A DNA stretch of 41,235 nucleotides from Chryseobacterium sp. Leaf404 (GTDB lineage: Bacteria > Bacteroidota > Bacteroidia > Flavobacteriales > Weeksellaceae). The translations under genes were made by a program, and so were the position numbers. Where the stretch lies: positions 86,311-127,545 of the forward strand of contig NZ_LMQM01000017.1 of the NCBI RefSeq assembly GCF_001424145.1, read 5' to 3'. This document shows, piece by piece, positions 6,871-15,653 of the stretch. The first letter of the stretch is position 1. Each line of letters opens with the position of its first letter. Under the pieces are notes generated by a model. The model worked only from the letters and a program-made list of their open reading frames with translations. It did not search any database and was not told the DNA's origin.

Positions 6871-9419
6871 AACTTATTGATAAACTAACAGAAGACATTC
6901 TACAAGATAAATATTTCTGTAATCTGTTTTATAAATCCTTACAAATAACAGCTGAGCATATCTTTAAAAAGCAAACCAGATTAATTCTTACTAATAAGGA
7001 ACTTAAAGATCTTTTGCGATTCGCCGACATTTTATCAAATTCTACCAATTCTATTTCAAGAAATAAAGCATACCAAATTATATCAGCCCTTAATCACGAT
7101 TACAAAGATAATGAGATCTATAGAACAATTTCAAAAGCAATCTTTAGTAAATTAGGGAATTTTCCCGCAATAAATTACTTGGAAAGTAAAAACAATAATC
7201 TAGCAACCCTTCCCCTTTTTCGAGAGATAGAAGCAGAAACTAAAAAATTAATTCAAGTGGCTCCTGATGGCAATGGTATGATCTTTACAGACACTCAATT
7301 TGAATTATTCAACAAACTCTCCAATAGTCAAGAATTCAGCTTCTCCGGTCCCACATCAATGGGTAAGTCTTTCATTATAAAATCATTTATAAAAAAGGTA
7401 ATCAAAAATACCCCGCCGGAAAATATTGTAATCATTGTCCCAACACGTGCGCTGATCAATCAATTTTTCGTTGATCTTAAATTGGAACTCGATGAGTTAT
7501 TGGAAATTTACAAATACAAGATTTTTATAAATTCTAATGTTACAGATATTCTAACAGAAGAAAAATTTAATTATATATTCATCTTAACACCGGAAAGATT
7601 ATTAAGTTACCTATCACAGGATACAAATCCTTCCATAGGATTTGTATTTGTTGATGAAGCACATAAACTAGCGAACGAGAAAGACTCCAGAAGTATTACA
7701 ACATATTCTGCAATTGAAAAGGCTCAAAGAAAATATGGTAATATAAAATTATATTTTTCTTCACCTAATGTTTCAAATCCTGAAATATTTTTAAAGCTAT
7801 TTAACAGAGATTTTAAAAATTCTTTTAGAACTGATGAATCTCCAGTTTCTCAAAACATTTATTATGTTAACCTTATTAATCAAGAAGTAGAGGCCCATAC
7901 AAACAATTCTATTATTAAATTAGATAACATCCTAAATCCAAACAATGACTATAATCTTATTAAGTTTATAAAATTTATTGGAACCGGTAAGAATAATCTC
8001 GTTTATTGCTATTCGAAAAAAAACGTTTTGGAAAAAGCTACCGAATTGTCTAAATCGCTAAAGAAAATTGACCAAACTTCTCTTATTGAAAAAGCCATTA
8101 AGAATATCAAGGACTATATTCATCCTGAATATTTCTTAGTCGATTTTATTGAAAAAGGAATTGCCTATCATCATGGTAAGTTGCCTCAACTAATTCGCAA
8201 TTTAATTGAAGAACTCTACCAAAAAGAAGAAATTAGATATGTATTTTGCACTTCCACATTGCTGGAAGGCGTCAACATGCCAACACAGAATATCTTTATC
8301 ATCGACAATAGAAGTGGATCTCGGACGATTTTATCTCCAATTGATTTCTGGAATCTTTCAGGTAGAGCAGGAAGATTGACAAGGGAACTTGAAGGTAATA
8401 TATTCTGTGTACAACATGATTCTTTCAAATGGGATAATACAGATCTACTTCAAAAAAAGGAAATTACCCTACAACCGACAATTCTTACAAAAATTGATAG
8501 AAATCTTCAAAAGATAGAAAAGGCGCTAAAAAATGAAGAGATAAAGACAGGCTCAGAAACCGAAAAAGAAATATTAAAATATATAGCCAACATCATCAAA
8601 GTTGATACGTTAGAAACTGATGCCAACTACAAAAGTCCTATAATTGATAAGCTTATCGAAAAGAATAAGCAAAAGATTATTGATTTAGCAAGAGCGGGGG
8701 TGATCAATTACGATATTCCAAAATCAATTTTAAAATTCCATCAAACCATAAATTTTGACATTCAAGAGAAGATTTATAAGGCTGTTCAAAAATCAAAAAA
8801 AAGTATATTGCCAACAGGAAATGATATTAATTACGAAAGTATCTTAAATGTTCTCGAAAATTTCCATAATTTATATGCTTGGGATAAGACTGAAAAGAAA
8901 TTGTCCAATAAAAACAGTCTCAAATATTACGCAGTTCTCATGAACCAATGGGTGAAAGGCTTTCCATTAAGCCAAATTATTAGCCAGGCAATTGACTATA
9001 ATCATGACACATCTCAAAAAATCGAAGTTAACTTTAGAGAATTTGAAACTTTTAAAAAATCTAACAGAAGGCATATTAATCTTCTTATAGAAAAGATCAT
9101 TGATGATATTGAATATGTTCTAAGATTTTTATTAGAAAAATATTTTAATCATTACTATCAAATTTTGTTCAATATTGTGGGAGAGCAAAAAGCAGGTGAG
9201 AATTGGGCTACTTTATTGGAATATGGTACGCAAATCCCTCAAGTAATAGCACTTCAAAACATAGGTCTTACAAGAAATACTGCCATTAAGATTTTTAGAG
9301 ATCATAGAAAGACTTTAGTTTTAAGAGAAAACAAATTGATAGGTGTTGATAAAGCTCAACTTTTAAATCAGTTCAGAAGGTCATCTTTAGAGTACGATGA
9401 AATCAAGAGATCTCTTTAG
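6867..9419 (+). CDS. hamB: HamB, Ski2-like superfamily 2 helicase of the Hachiman system
   Basis: An 850-residue helicase with the full SF2 motif set. Walker A is G-P-T-S-M-G-K-S near residue 163, motif Ia is V-P-T-R-A-L, and a T-P-E-R motif follows. The D-E-A-H box is near residue 262, then S-S-P in motif III, C-T-S-T-L-L-E-G-V-N-M-P in motif V, and S-G-R-A-G-R in motif VI near residue 499. This resembles Ski2/Hel308-type helicases. HamB is known as the sensor and partner that controls HamA. It overlaps hamA by four bases and converges on the KAP gene. No truncation is visible, so the two-gene Hachiman module looks functional. Confidence 0.9.
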   Translation: MKLIDKLTEDILQDKYFCNLFYKSLQITAEHIFKKQTRLILTNKELKDLLRFADILSNSTNSISRNKAYQIISALNHDYKDNEIYRTISKAIFSKLGNFPAINYLESKNNNLATLPLFREIEAETKKLIQVAPDGNGMIFTDTQFELFNKLSNSQEFSFSGPTSMGKSFIIKSFIKKVIKNTPPENIVIIVPTRALINQFFVDLKLELDELLEIYKYKIFINSNVTDILTEEKFNYIFILTPERLLSYLSQDTNPSIGFVFVDEAHKLANEKDSRSITTYSAIEKAQRKYGNIKLYFSSPNVSNPEIFLKLFNRDFKNSFRTDESPVSQNIYYVNLINQEVEAHTNNSIIKLDNILNPNNDYNLIKFIKFIGTGKNNLVYCYSKKNVLEKATELSKSLKKIDQTSLIEKAIKNIKDYIHPEYFLVDFIEKGIAYHHGKLPQLIRNLIEELYQKEEIRYVFCTSTLLEGVNMPTQNIFIIDNRSGSRTILSPIDFWNLSGRAGRLTRELEGNIFCVQHDSFKWDNTDLLQKKEITLQPTILTKIDRNLQKIEKALKNEEIKTGSETEKEILKYIANIIKVDTLETDANYKSPIIDKLIEKNKQKIIDLARAGVINYDIPKSILKFHQTINFDIQEKIYKAVQKSKKSILPTGNDINYESILNVLENFHNLYAWDKTEKKLSNKNSLKYYAVLMNQWVKGFPLSQIISQAIDYNHDTSQKIEVNFREFETFKKSNRRHINLLIEKIIDDIEYVLRFLLEKYFNHYYQILFNIVGEQKAGENWATLLEYGTQIPQVIALQNIGLTRNTAIKIFRDHRKTLVLRENKLIGVDKAQLLNQFRRSSLEYDEIKRSL

Positions 9420-9512
9420 GCTATATCCAAAATAAAGCTTCAGAAATTATAATCGATTTTCGCATGTTACAAAAAATTTCCAGCTTTTAAAAAATTGGAA
9501 CGTTCTTTCACA

Positions 9513-11666
9513 TTAATACTCAATAACTTTTGTAAGATCATCAATGTCATAAAAAAGTTGTTCTTGAAAGCCGTCCGTATAGGCTTTCATATATAAATCT
9601 AAAACCTTTTTTTCGTCTTCCTCCAAGCTACTAAGATCCGTATTTTCCAACCGTTCTTTTGTCTGTTCTTTATTAAGTCCTGGCAGAAATTGAGAATCGG
9701 ACAGTTGAAAAGAAGTGCCCGTCACGGAAGTCCTATATACCCGTCTTACTGATAGCCAAATATAATGTAGTAATTTTTTATCATTTTCTATTAGCTTTGC
9801 AAACTCGGTATTAAATACATCGGGATGATATTTTTCCATTAAAGGTAAAATCATTGTTAACTGATCATCGTTCAAAATCGTATCATCCTCTATATATCCT
9901 TTAAACAGAAATAAAACTGAGTCCTTCTGAAATTGTAATATCTCATCGAAAAAAACCTTATCATTTTCTTCAGTCCCTGTATGTAGGGTATTCCAAAGAT
10001 AGTTATATGTTGATTTACCTTCATCGCCTTTGATTTTCACCAACAATACAGTGTCAGTCAAATAATAATCTACAAAAGTGAAACTACCGTTTTTCGAACG
10101 TAGCCTATCCAAAATAATATTTCGCTTTTCTTCAATGCCATTAACTTTTTCCAGCAGCTTGTGGCAAAAGTTAATTAGAAAGTTAAAGTCAGATCCAAAG
10201 CCGAAATAGCTGTTTCTCGAATATTCAGATCTTTCACAAACATTCAAAGCTGAGGTAAAAATAGCTTTTATCTTTTCTATTTCAACTTCATGACATTTTA
10301 ATTCTACCCAACGAAGAAATTTAACCAAGTTATTCTTCTCATTTATTTGCTCTATAATTATTTCTTTTTGTTCGATCGAAGAATCATTTATGAATTGATC
10401 AAAGATTTTTTCCGGAATATCAAAATCTCCTAGCTGCAGATTAAAATAGCGATCAAAAAAATGTTTATTAGCAGCACGTCTGCTTTTAATCAATTGCTCT
10501 TCGTCCATATTTTGATGGAACCCGAAATCACGAATGTCAAAAAGCTCTAATAAAACTGTTTTCGTTAGAGCATCGAATATTGTTGCATTTATTATGGTTT
10601 CTTTTTCTGCAGGCTGAATACCAAATGTATTGTTAGAATTATCTTTTTTTGCAATTAACTCTTCTTTATAATTGAGAATGTATTCGTACGCATCAAAATT
10701 AAAAATTCTTAAGGCTTCGATTCTTAAGAAGTCAAAAAGGTTAAGATCAGTATAAACAGACGATAATCTTAATTTCAGACTATTTGTAAATCTATATACA
10801 TCTCTCAATGATGTAAAATATTTCACAAAACTTTGTTCTTTTATAGATTCTATTTCTTTTTCAAGAAGATTTTTTAAGTCTCCAGCAGGGAATAAATTTA
10901 ATAATGTATCTACTAATATTCGGGCAATTGTATCTCTTGAAATATTAGGTATGGTATAATCTACTTGCACAATTTTATCAATGTACCTATTACCATTTTC
11001 GCCGAACTGTTTAGTGAGCGCTTGAGTTACTACTCTTTGATCATATGCAAGTAAAAAAATGGTGTTTGCAAAATTACCATTTAGTTTTACGAGTTGAAAA
11101 ATATCTGTAATTTCATTCGGAGTCAGGCGATCAATATCATCTATAGTGATGTATAGTTTTACCTTTGATTCAATAAGTAATTTGTCAATTTCCTGTTTTA
11201 GTTCAGTAATATCTTTTTCCTTATTTACACCGTCCAGAAAATCCTTGACATCTTTTACAGCCTCACTGGTTCCTCCGTGAAGGTATTTAAGCCAAGTCAG
11301 ATGTCCTAAAAATTCTGAAAGCTTTTCAGATAAATCTTTAAGTTTCGTTTGATTAGTTTTAAATTTTGTTAACAATTCTTTTAGAAATATATTCTGTAAT
11401 TCCTTTTGCCCAGTAAACATCCAAGGATTAAATCTTAAAACAATAATATCTTGCTCTTGGTCCTTAGATATTTTTTCTATTTCAGCCACTATAAAATTAA
11501 CTAATGTGGATTTTCCAGATCCCCAGTTTCCGCTTAGTCCAATGACTATACTTTCGTTATTATCTTTAAAGGAATTAACTAATCCAGATGCAATTTCGGT
11601 AGCAAAAGCTGTCCTTCCAAGTTTGTCATTTGCAGGGTTGTTAATAGGCTGATCGGTATTTATCAT
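9513..11666 (-). CDS. KAP-family P-loop NTPase, probable defence-island protein
   Basis: A 717-residue protein with a KAP NTPase domain in its N-terminal half. Walker A is G-N-W-G-S-G-K-S-T at residues 46-54, the family motif F-N-P-W-M-F is near residues 79-84, and Walker B is I-D-D-I-D-R-L at residues 175-181. A second half of about 350 residues is mostly helical with no recognised domain. Many KAP proteins carry membrane segments inside the P-loop domain; I see none here, so a soluble or peripheral protein is likely. It stands alone, convergent with hamB, 93 bases away. KAP ATPases recur in defence islands, but this one's partner and target are unknown. ATP binding is a safe inference; a role in phage defence comes only from context. 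Confidence 0.82.
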   Translation of the reverse strand: MINTDQPINNPANDKLGRTAFATEIASGLVNSFKDNNESIVIGLSGNWGSGKSTLVNFIVAEIEKISKDQEQDIIVLRFNPWMFTGQKELQNIFLKELLTKFKTNQTKLKDLSEKLSEFLGHLTWLKYLHGGTSEAVKDVKDFLDGVNKEKDITELKQEIDKLLIESKVKLYITIDDIDRLTPNEITDIFQLVKLNGNFANTIFLLAYDQRVVTQALTKQFGENGNRYIDKIVQVDYTIPNISRDTIARILVDTLLNLFPAGDLKNLLEKEIESIKEQSFVKYFTSLRDVYRFTNSLKLRLSSVYTDLNLFDFLRIEALRIFNFDAYEYILNYKEELIAKKDNSNNTFGIQPAEKETIINATIFDALTKTVLLELFDIRDFGFHQNMDEEQLIKSRRAANKHFFDRYFNLQLGDFDIPEKIFDQFINDSSIEQKEIIIEQINEKNNLVKFLRWVELKCHEVEIEKIKAIFTSALNVCERSEYSRNSYFGFGSDFNFLINFCHKLLEKVNGIEEKRNIILDRLRSKNGSFTFVDYYLTDTVLLVKIKGDEGKSTYNYLWNTLHTGTEENDKVFFDEILQFQKDSVLFLFKGYIEDDTILNDDQLTMILPLMEKYHPDVFNTEFAKLIENDKKLLHYIWLSVRRVYRTSVTGTSFQLSDSQFLPGLNKEQTKERLENTDLSSLEEDEKKVLDLYMKAYTDGFQEQLFYDIDDLTKVIEY

Positions 11667-11710
11667 TTATTTTTCTTGTAGTATAAAAATAGACATTTAA
11701 TAAAATACAC

Positions 11711-11718
11711 CAAAGTTA
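11711..11718 (-). promoter_or_regulatory. Candidate -7 promoter element for the KAP gene
   Basis: On the minus strand TAACTTTG matches the Bacteroidetes -7 consensus TANNTTTG exactly. It lies about 45 bases before the ATG at 11666. The -33 element is weak (a T-rich TTTAA stretch about 20 bases upstream). Confidence 0.4.
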
Positions 11719-11825
11719 TCCACTTAAATTTTATATTAAATATGTGTGGTAAAGCTCAATAAAAATTCTCAAAATAAACCGGTAAAAAGGCAGCTAAGGT
11801 ATATCGGTCATCCATTTCTTCACCC

Positions 11826-11896
11826 AGCCAAAAGACTACGGCATAAACGGTTTCCTCCCTGAAGGTACCCTCCAATTATTCCGTTTCCTTTTGGCT
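11826..11896. repeat. Wide inverted repeat in the ssb upstream region
   Basis: AGCCAAAAG (11826-11834) is the reverse complement of CTTTTGGCT (11888-11896), and both lie next to similar CGTTTCC/AAACGG segments, so the 378-base gap between the KAP gene and ssb can fold. It could be a leader structure or a remnant of a regulatory region. No clear promoter was found before ssb. Confidence 0.35.
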
Positions 11897-12044
11897 TTTC
11901 CCTTTGCCCGCTAAGATTATCTGCTTTCTTTTTTCCGGTTTTTCTTTTGAAAAATATTCAGCGAAGCCTGAAAGGCTTTTAGGGGATAGGTCGGAGAAGA
12001 GATTGAGAACAGATCAAAATGTACAATCTTTAAAACCAACGATT

Positions 12045-12449
12045 ATGAACATTATCGGAAGACTGACAAGGGATGCGGAAGTGCGCCACTTGCCAAATGA
12101 AAAACAGGTAGTTAATTTTTCAGTTGCTACAAACGACAACTATCGCAACAAACAAGGCGAACGAATCGAACAGACCACGTATTTCGAATGCGCATACTGG
12201 ATCTCTCCAAAAGTTGCTGACTTTTTAACAAAAGGCACTTTGGTAGAATTAAGCGGAAGAGCATACACCTCTGCATGGTTGGGAAAAGACGGAGAACCCC
12301 ACGCTGGTTTGAATTTCCACACCTCACAGATCAAGGTTCACAGCAGTAATAAGCGAACTGAAAACAAGTCTGCTGAGTCGAATAACACAGTTGACAAGAA
12401 AATTTCTAATTCTAGTTCCAGCGACAAGGATGATGACCTCCCATTTTAA
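12045..12449 (+). CDS. ssb: Single-stranded DNA-binding protein
   Basis: A 134-residue SSB starting M-N-I-I-G-R-L-T-R-D-A-E-V-R, with an OB fold to about residue 100 and the canonical acidic tip D-D-D-L-P-F that recruits replication and repair partners. The frame is open further upstream to 11904, but those 47 codons look non-natural and do not resemble any SSB, so I place the start at 12045. ICE-borne SSBs coat the single strand that enters the recipient during conjugation. It lies 42 bases upstream of the DUF932 gene, a common pair in Bacteroidetes ICEs and plasmids. Confidence 0.92.
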   Translation: MNIIGRLTRDAEVRHLPNEKQVVNFSVATNDNYRNKQGERIEQTTYFECAYWISPKVADFLTKGTLVELSGRAYTSAWLGKDGEPHAGLNFHTSQIKVHSSNKRTENKSAESNNTVDKKISNSSSSDKDDDLPF

Positions 12450-12491
12450 AACAACCAAACAAAATTCTCTAACAAACAAAATATCAACATC

Positions 12492-13565
12492 ATGGCACAT
12501 AATTTAAATTTCAATAACAGAACAGGAAAATATTCATTTTTCAGCGTAAAGGAAAAAGCATGGCATAACTTGGGGCAGATCGTACAGGAATACCCGACTA
12601 GTGAGGAAGCCATCAAATTTGCGGGACTTAACTACGAGGTAGAAAAGTCTCCCCTATTTATAAAAGGTGTAGGCATAATTGAAAACAGCAACGGAATAGA
12701 AATAACCGATTCAGAATTGGAAGTCCCAAACTACTTTGCCAATATCCGTACCGATAACAACTCCGTTTTAGGCGTGGTCGGCAGAGATTACCATATCGTA
12801 CAAAACCGTGAAGCCTTTTCATTTTTTGATTCTATTGTAGGCGGTGGAGATGGAATCTTATACGAGACTGCAGGAGCTTTAGGAAATGGGGAACGCATTT
12901 TTATCACGGCTAAATTACCCGATTACATCCGTGTTGGAAATGGTGACGATATTACGGAAAAATATATTTTCCTAACCACCTCCCACGATGGAAGCGGAAG
13001 TATTACAGCCGCATTTACCCCCGTCCGCATTGTCTGTCAAAATACCTTGAATGCTTCCCTAAAAAACATGAGTAATGTTATGCGAATCAGACACACCGCA
13101 GGGGCAAAACAACGTTTGGAGGATGCCTACAAAGTGATGGGATTAGCGAATAAATTGAGTAATGAATTGGAAAGCACCTTTAACCATTGGGCAAAGATCA
13201 CGGTCGGTGATGACGAGATTAAAAAATTGATTCAGTTGGCACTTTGCCCCAATAAAGAAACCCTAAACCATTTGCAGAAAGGAAATGTTGACGATCTGTC
13301 CACCGTATTTAAAAACACCGTGGATGATGCCTTTGCCTATGCGATGATGAATGACACCCAACAGATGGAAACGACGAAGGGAACTTTGTTTGGCGCATAC
13401 AACGCGGTTACTGGTTATTTTCAGAATGTCCGAAATTACAAGGACAACGAAGCAAAACTTCAGTCCATTGTCTTAGGAGGAACTGCACAACTGAAATCTC
13501 AAAAAGCTTTTGTGTTGTGTACCGGATTTGCTAAAGACGGACAGAATATTTTCACTCTGAATTAA
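12492..13565 (+). CDS. DUF932 phage/plasmid-related protein
   Basis: A 357-residue protein with the DUF932 hallmarks: K-A-W-H-N-L-G near residues 21-27, a central F-L-T-T-S-H-D-G-S-G-S-I-T-A-A-F-T-P-V-R-I-V-C-Q-N-T-L-N-A-S block, and an R-I-R-H-T segment. The family is typical of plasmids, phages and conjugative elements; its molecular role is unknown. It is probably co-transcribed with ssb, and a strong hairpin follows its stop codon within seven bases. Confidence 0.88.
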   Translation: MAHNLNFNNRTGKYSFFSVKEKAWHNLGQIVQEYPTSEEAIKFAGLNYEVEKSPLFIKGVGIIENSNGIEITDSELEVPNYFANIRTDNNSVLGVVGRDYHIVQNREAFSFFDSIVGGGDGILYETAGALGNGERIFITAKLPDYIRVGNGDDITEKYIFLTTSHDGSGSITAAFTPVRIVCQNTLNASLKNMSNVMRIRHTAGAKQRLEDAYKVMGLANKLSNELESTFNHWAKITVGDDEIKKLIQLALCPNKETLNHLQKGNVDDLSTVFKNTVDDAFAYAMMNDTQQMETTKGTLFGAYNAVTGYFQNVRNYKDNEAKLQSIVLGGTAQLKSQKAFVLCTGFAKDGQNIFTLN

Positions 13566-13571
13566 TCACTC

Positions 13572-13599
13572 AGATAGCCGCCTCTATAGGCGGTTATCT
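13572..13599 (+). terminator. Rho-independent-like hairpin after the DUF932 gene
   Basis: Eleven-base arms (AGATAGCCGCC at 13572-13582 and GGCGGTTATCT at 13589-13599) pair with one G-T wobble around a six-base loop, followed by a short T/A stretch. It ends the ssb-DUF932 transcript or attenuates transcription into the small ORFs beyond. Confidence 0.7.
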
Positions 13600-13614
13600 T
13601 TAAAAATAACTTTT

Positions 13615-13824
13615 CTGAAAATCAAGGATTTACACGGAAAAAATATTGAGGTGACCGATTTGGAAAAAGCCATTCAACAGGCTGAGAATCTTAAAAATTA
13701 TGAACACAAAGATAAAATCTTCGCAGGCTTCGATAAAAAACAAAAAGCCTATTGGACTGATGTGTACAGCAAATTATTATTACTTAAAAACCATCAAAAT
13801 GAGCATCCTTACAAAAAAAACTGA
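13615..13824 (+). CDS. Small ICE accessory ORF with no ATG (possible CTG start or decayed start codon)
   Basis: The frame encodes about 69 residues with natural composition: (L)KIKDLHGKNIEVTDLEKAI near the start, later D-K-K-Q-K-A-Y-W-T-D-V-Y-S-K-L. It looks like a small protein I associate, from memory only, with Bacteroidetes conjugative elements, in which the first codons would be ATG-AAA-ATC. Here the corresponding codon is CTG at 13615, and no ATG, GTG or TTG lies between the upstream hairpin and this point. Either CTG is used at low efficiency, or the start codon has mutated and the gene is decaying. The stop overlaps the next small ORF by 26 bases. Confidence 0.5.
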   Translation: MKIKDLHGKNIEVTDLEKAIQQAENLKNYEHKDKIFAGFDKKQKAYWTDVYSKLLLLKNHQNEHPYKKN

Positions 13825-14026
13825 ATACAAAGCTTTGTGCATCATTGGAAACATAATCAAAGAATTTGAAAATCTTCATCTCCTAAATATGACCCGACCT
13901 GACGATGAAGATTTGAGGAAGGCAAGAAATTCGCTTGAAACCATTGTTCATTCCAATGGTTACAAGATTAATTACGACAGAAATTCTAAGAAATCAATTT
14001 TAAAAAATAGTCCAAATGAAAACTAA
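13799..14026 (+). CDS. Small hypothetical protein (75 aa)
   Basis: Begins M-S-I-L-T-K-K-T-E-Y-K-A-L-C-I-I-G-N-I-I and continues with a mixed-charge, mostly helical sequence (R-P-D-D-E-D-L-R-K-A-R-N-S-L-E). I do not recognise a family. The frame is open upstream to an ATG at 13700, but those 33 codons overlap the better-looking ORF in another frame, so the start at 13799 is preferred. The overlap with the preceding ORF suggests translational coupling. A bidirectional terminator follows 67 bases downstream. Confidence 0.5.
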   Translation: MSILTKKTEYKALCIIGNIIKEFENLHLLNMTRPDDEDLRKARNSLETIVHSNGYKINYDRNSKKSILKNSPNEN

Positions 14027-14093
14027 TTCTTTCAGCCTCGTCACGCAATAAGACTTTACTATACTTTTTTGTTATTAAAATTTGTTTAATCTT

Positions 14094-14138
14094 AAAAAAC
14101 GATCAAGAGAAAATAATTAGGTTGCTTGATCGTTTTTT
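14094..14138. terminator. Bidirectional terminator between convergent genes
   Basis: Perfect 14-base arms (AAAAAACGATCAAG at 14094-14107, CTTGATCGTTTTTT at 14125-14138) surround a 17-base loop, with T runs in both directions. It separates the plus-strand small ORFs from the minus-strand SnoaL-like gene. Confidence 0.8.
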
Positions 14139-14155
14139 TTAACATTTATAATTAT

Positions 14156-14539
14156 CTAGAACATTGTATTGTCATTGGCAGAGGTCATAGGGATTACTTG
14201 TAGGACATCCCAGTGTTCTACTATTTTACCTTCTTCATCCAGACGGAAAATATCCATTCCCGCATAGTCTTGATCTCCAGGCCAAATCTGGTGGCAATGA
14301 AGGACTACAAGATTATCCTCGGCAATGGCCTTTTTGATAATGACTTTCTTTCCGGGATATTCTGTCGCCATTCTGTTGAAATAATCGATGAATGCTTCCT
14401 TGCCGTCCCCGACGTGCGGATTGTGCTGTATGTAAGTGTCTCCGGCATAATTTGAAATTGCTTCTTCCGGTCTGCATTGGTTGAACATCAGGTCATAAAA
14501 TGCCATCACGTTTTTCTTGTTATCGTTTTCTATATCCAT
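14156..14539 (-). CDS. SnoaL-like / NTF2-family protein (cytoplasmic)
   Basis: A 127-residue alpha+beta-barrel protein without a signal peptide. Visible family features are an N-terminal helix region (F-Y-D-L-M-F-N), Y-I-Q-H-N-P with G-x-E-A-F, and [19 protein letters not shown] near the end. The last pattern is typical of SnoaL-like proteins and recurs twice in the next gene. Members bind or isomerise small hydrophobic substrates; the substrate here is unknown. It lies downstream of the secreted two-domain paralogue on the same strand with a hairpin between, so it is probably a separate transcript. Confidence 0.85.
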   Translation of the reverse strand: MDIENDNKKNVMAFYDLMFNQCRPEEAISNYAGDTYIQHNPHVGDGKEAFIDYFNRMATEYPGKKVIIKKAIAEDNLVVLHCHQIWPGDQDYAGMDIFRLDEEGKIVEHWDVLQVIPMTSANDNTMF

Positions 14540-14616
14540 AAAATTGCTTTATCTGTGTTATAAAATTATTAAAACTATTCTGATTTTTATCGACTGCAAA
14601 AGGATTTAAATAAATA

Positions 14617-14650
14617 AAAAAGAGCTGAATATTTACATTCAGCCCCTTTT
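14617..14650 (-). terminator. Terminator of the two-domain SnoaL-like gene
   Basis: Read on the minus strand, a hairpin with arms around GCTGAAT and ATTCAGC and a six-base loop is followed by TTTTTTA. It lies just after the stop of the gene at 14672-15538. Confidence 0.65.
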
Positions 14651-14671
14651 ATTTAATTAAATTTCAAAAAC

Positions 14672-15538
14672 TTAAAATTTACCGTTGTTGTTTTTCCAGC
14701 TTTCTTTCGGTGCGATTGGTTCTATGACATCCCAATGCTCCGCAATCTTCCCGTTTTCCACACGGAAAAGGTCATAAAAAGAGTTATGGCTTTTTCCGAA
14801 ATGACCTTCACTCACAACCAGAACGAAATTACCTTCACCCAAAACTCTGTGGATCTTGTCATATTTCATAAATATCCCTTGCTTTGCCAGTTCGCCCAAA
14901 GTTGCGCCAAGTCCTGACAGCTGATCGGGAATATTCGGATTATGCTGAATATAGTTGTCTCCGTCAAAATATCCTGCCAGTTTTTCCATGTTACCATTAA
15001 CCAGAATATCTTCCACAAAATTCTTAACCACAACTTTGTTCGCTTCCGTTTTGTTCAGGTCTTTGACTTCCGTAGCTCCGTCGGTCATCGTGTGTCCGCT
15101 CGGATTTGGTTTTGCAGTCTCCTGCAAATTGTCCCAATGCTCCACAATTTTTCCATCTTCAAAACGGAAAATATCAAAGCCTATCTTTGGTCCGAAAAAG
15201 TTGTAATCTGTATGTGCAAAAACAAAATTGCCATCCTGAAATACACGAACGGTATTCACTTTTGCCGAATTGGCAGGTAGAGACTGAAGCAAAGCACCGA
15301 AGCCTGCAAGCCCGTCAGCAGCTCCTAAGTTGTGTTGAATATATTTGTTTGGGTTGATGTAAGCTACAGGTTCAGACGCCCCTGTTTCAATAGACTTCAA
15401 GAGGTCTACTACTTTTTGTTTATTATCCATTTTTAAAGTATTTTTTGTTTTACTATTAGATTTACTTTGAGCCAGAATGCTGGTAGATCCAACTCCGATG
15501 ATCATCGCTGCAGTCAATATTATTTTGTACATTTTCAT
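14672..15538 (-). CDS. Secreted tandem SnoaL-like (NTF2-family) protein
   Basis: A 288-residue protein with an N-terminal signal peptide (MKMYKIILTAAMIIGVGSTSILAQ), then two SnoaL-like domains of about 115 residues. Each domain has the same landmarks: Y-I-Q-H-N early, then [16 protein letters not shown] in the first and Y-D-L-F-R-V-E-N-G-K-I-A-E-H-W-D in the second. The product should act in the periplasm. It is related to the single-domain protein encoded downstream and lies 115 bases downstream of an AraC regulator on the same strand, which may control it. Substrate and reaction are unknown. Confidence 0.85.
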   Translation of the reverse strand: MKMYKIILTAAMIIGVGSTSILAQSKSNSKTKNTLKMDNKQKVVDLLKSIETGASEPVAYINPNKYIQHNLGAADGLAGFGALLQSLPANSAKVNTVRVFQDGNFVFAHTDYNFFGPKIGFDIFRFEDGKIVEHWDNLQETAKPNPSGHTMTDGATEVKDLNKTEANKVVVKNFVEDILVNGNMEKLAGYFDGDNYIQHNPNIPDQLSGLGATLGELAKQGIFMKYDKIHRVLGEGNFVLVVSEGHFGKSHNSFYDLFRVENGKIAEHWDVIEPIAPKESWKNNNGKF

Positions 15539-15653
15539 TGATTTAAATTATGGTACAAAATTGCAAAGAAACCTAAAAATGGAAAAGGTGCAAATGGGAC
15601 TTTAAGTGATACTTTTACGCCATCGTATTATTTCCCGGAACAATTAATCTGAA

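Noticed and set aside
11904..12044. N-terminal extension of SSB
   Set aside because: SSB proteins begin at the conserved MNIIGRLTRD; the upstream codons look like untranslated leader.
13700..13798. Longer start for the 75-residue ORF
   Set aside because: These codons lie inside the better-supported small ORF in another frame.
14735..15357. Several plus-strand ORFs across the SnoaL-like gene
   Set aside because: They are antisense to a gene with a signal peptide and two clear domains and show no family pattern of their own.
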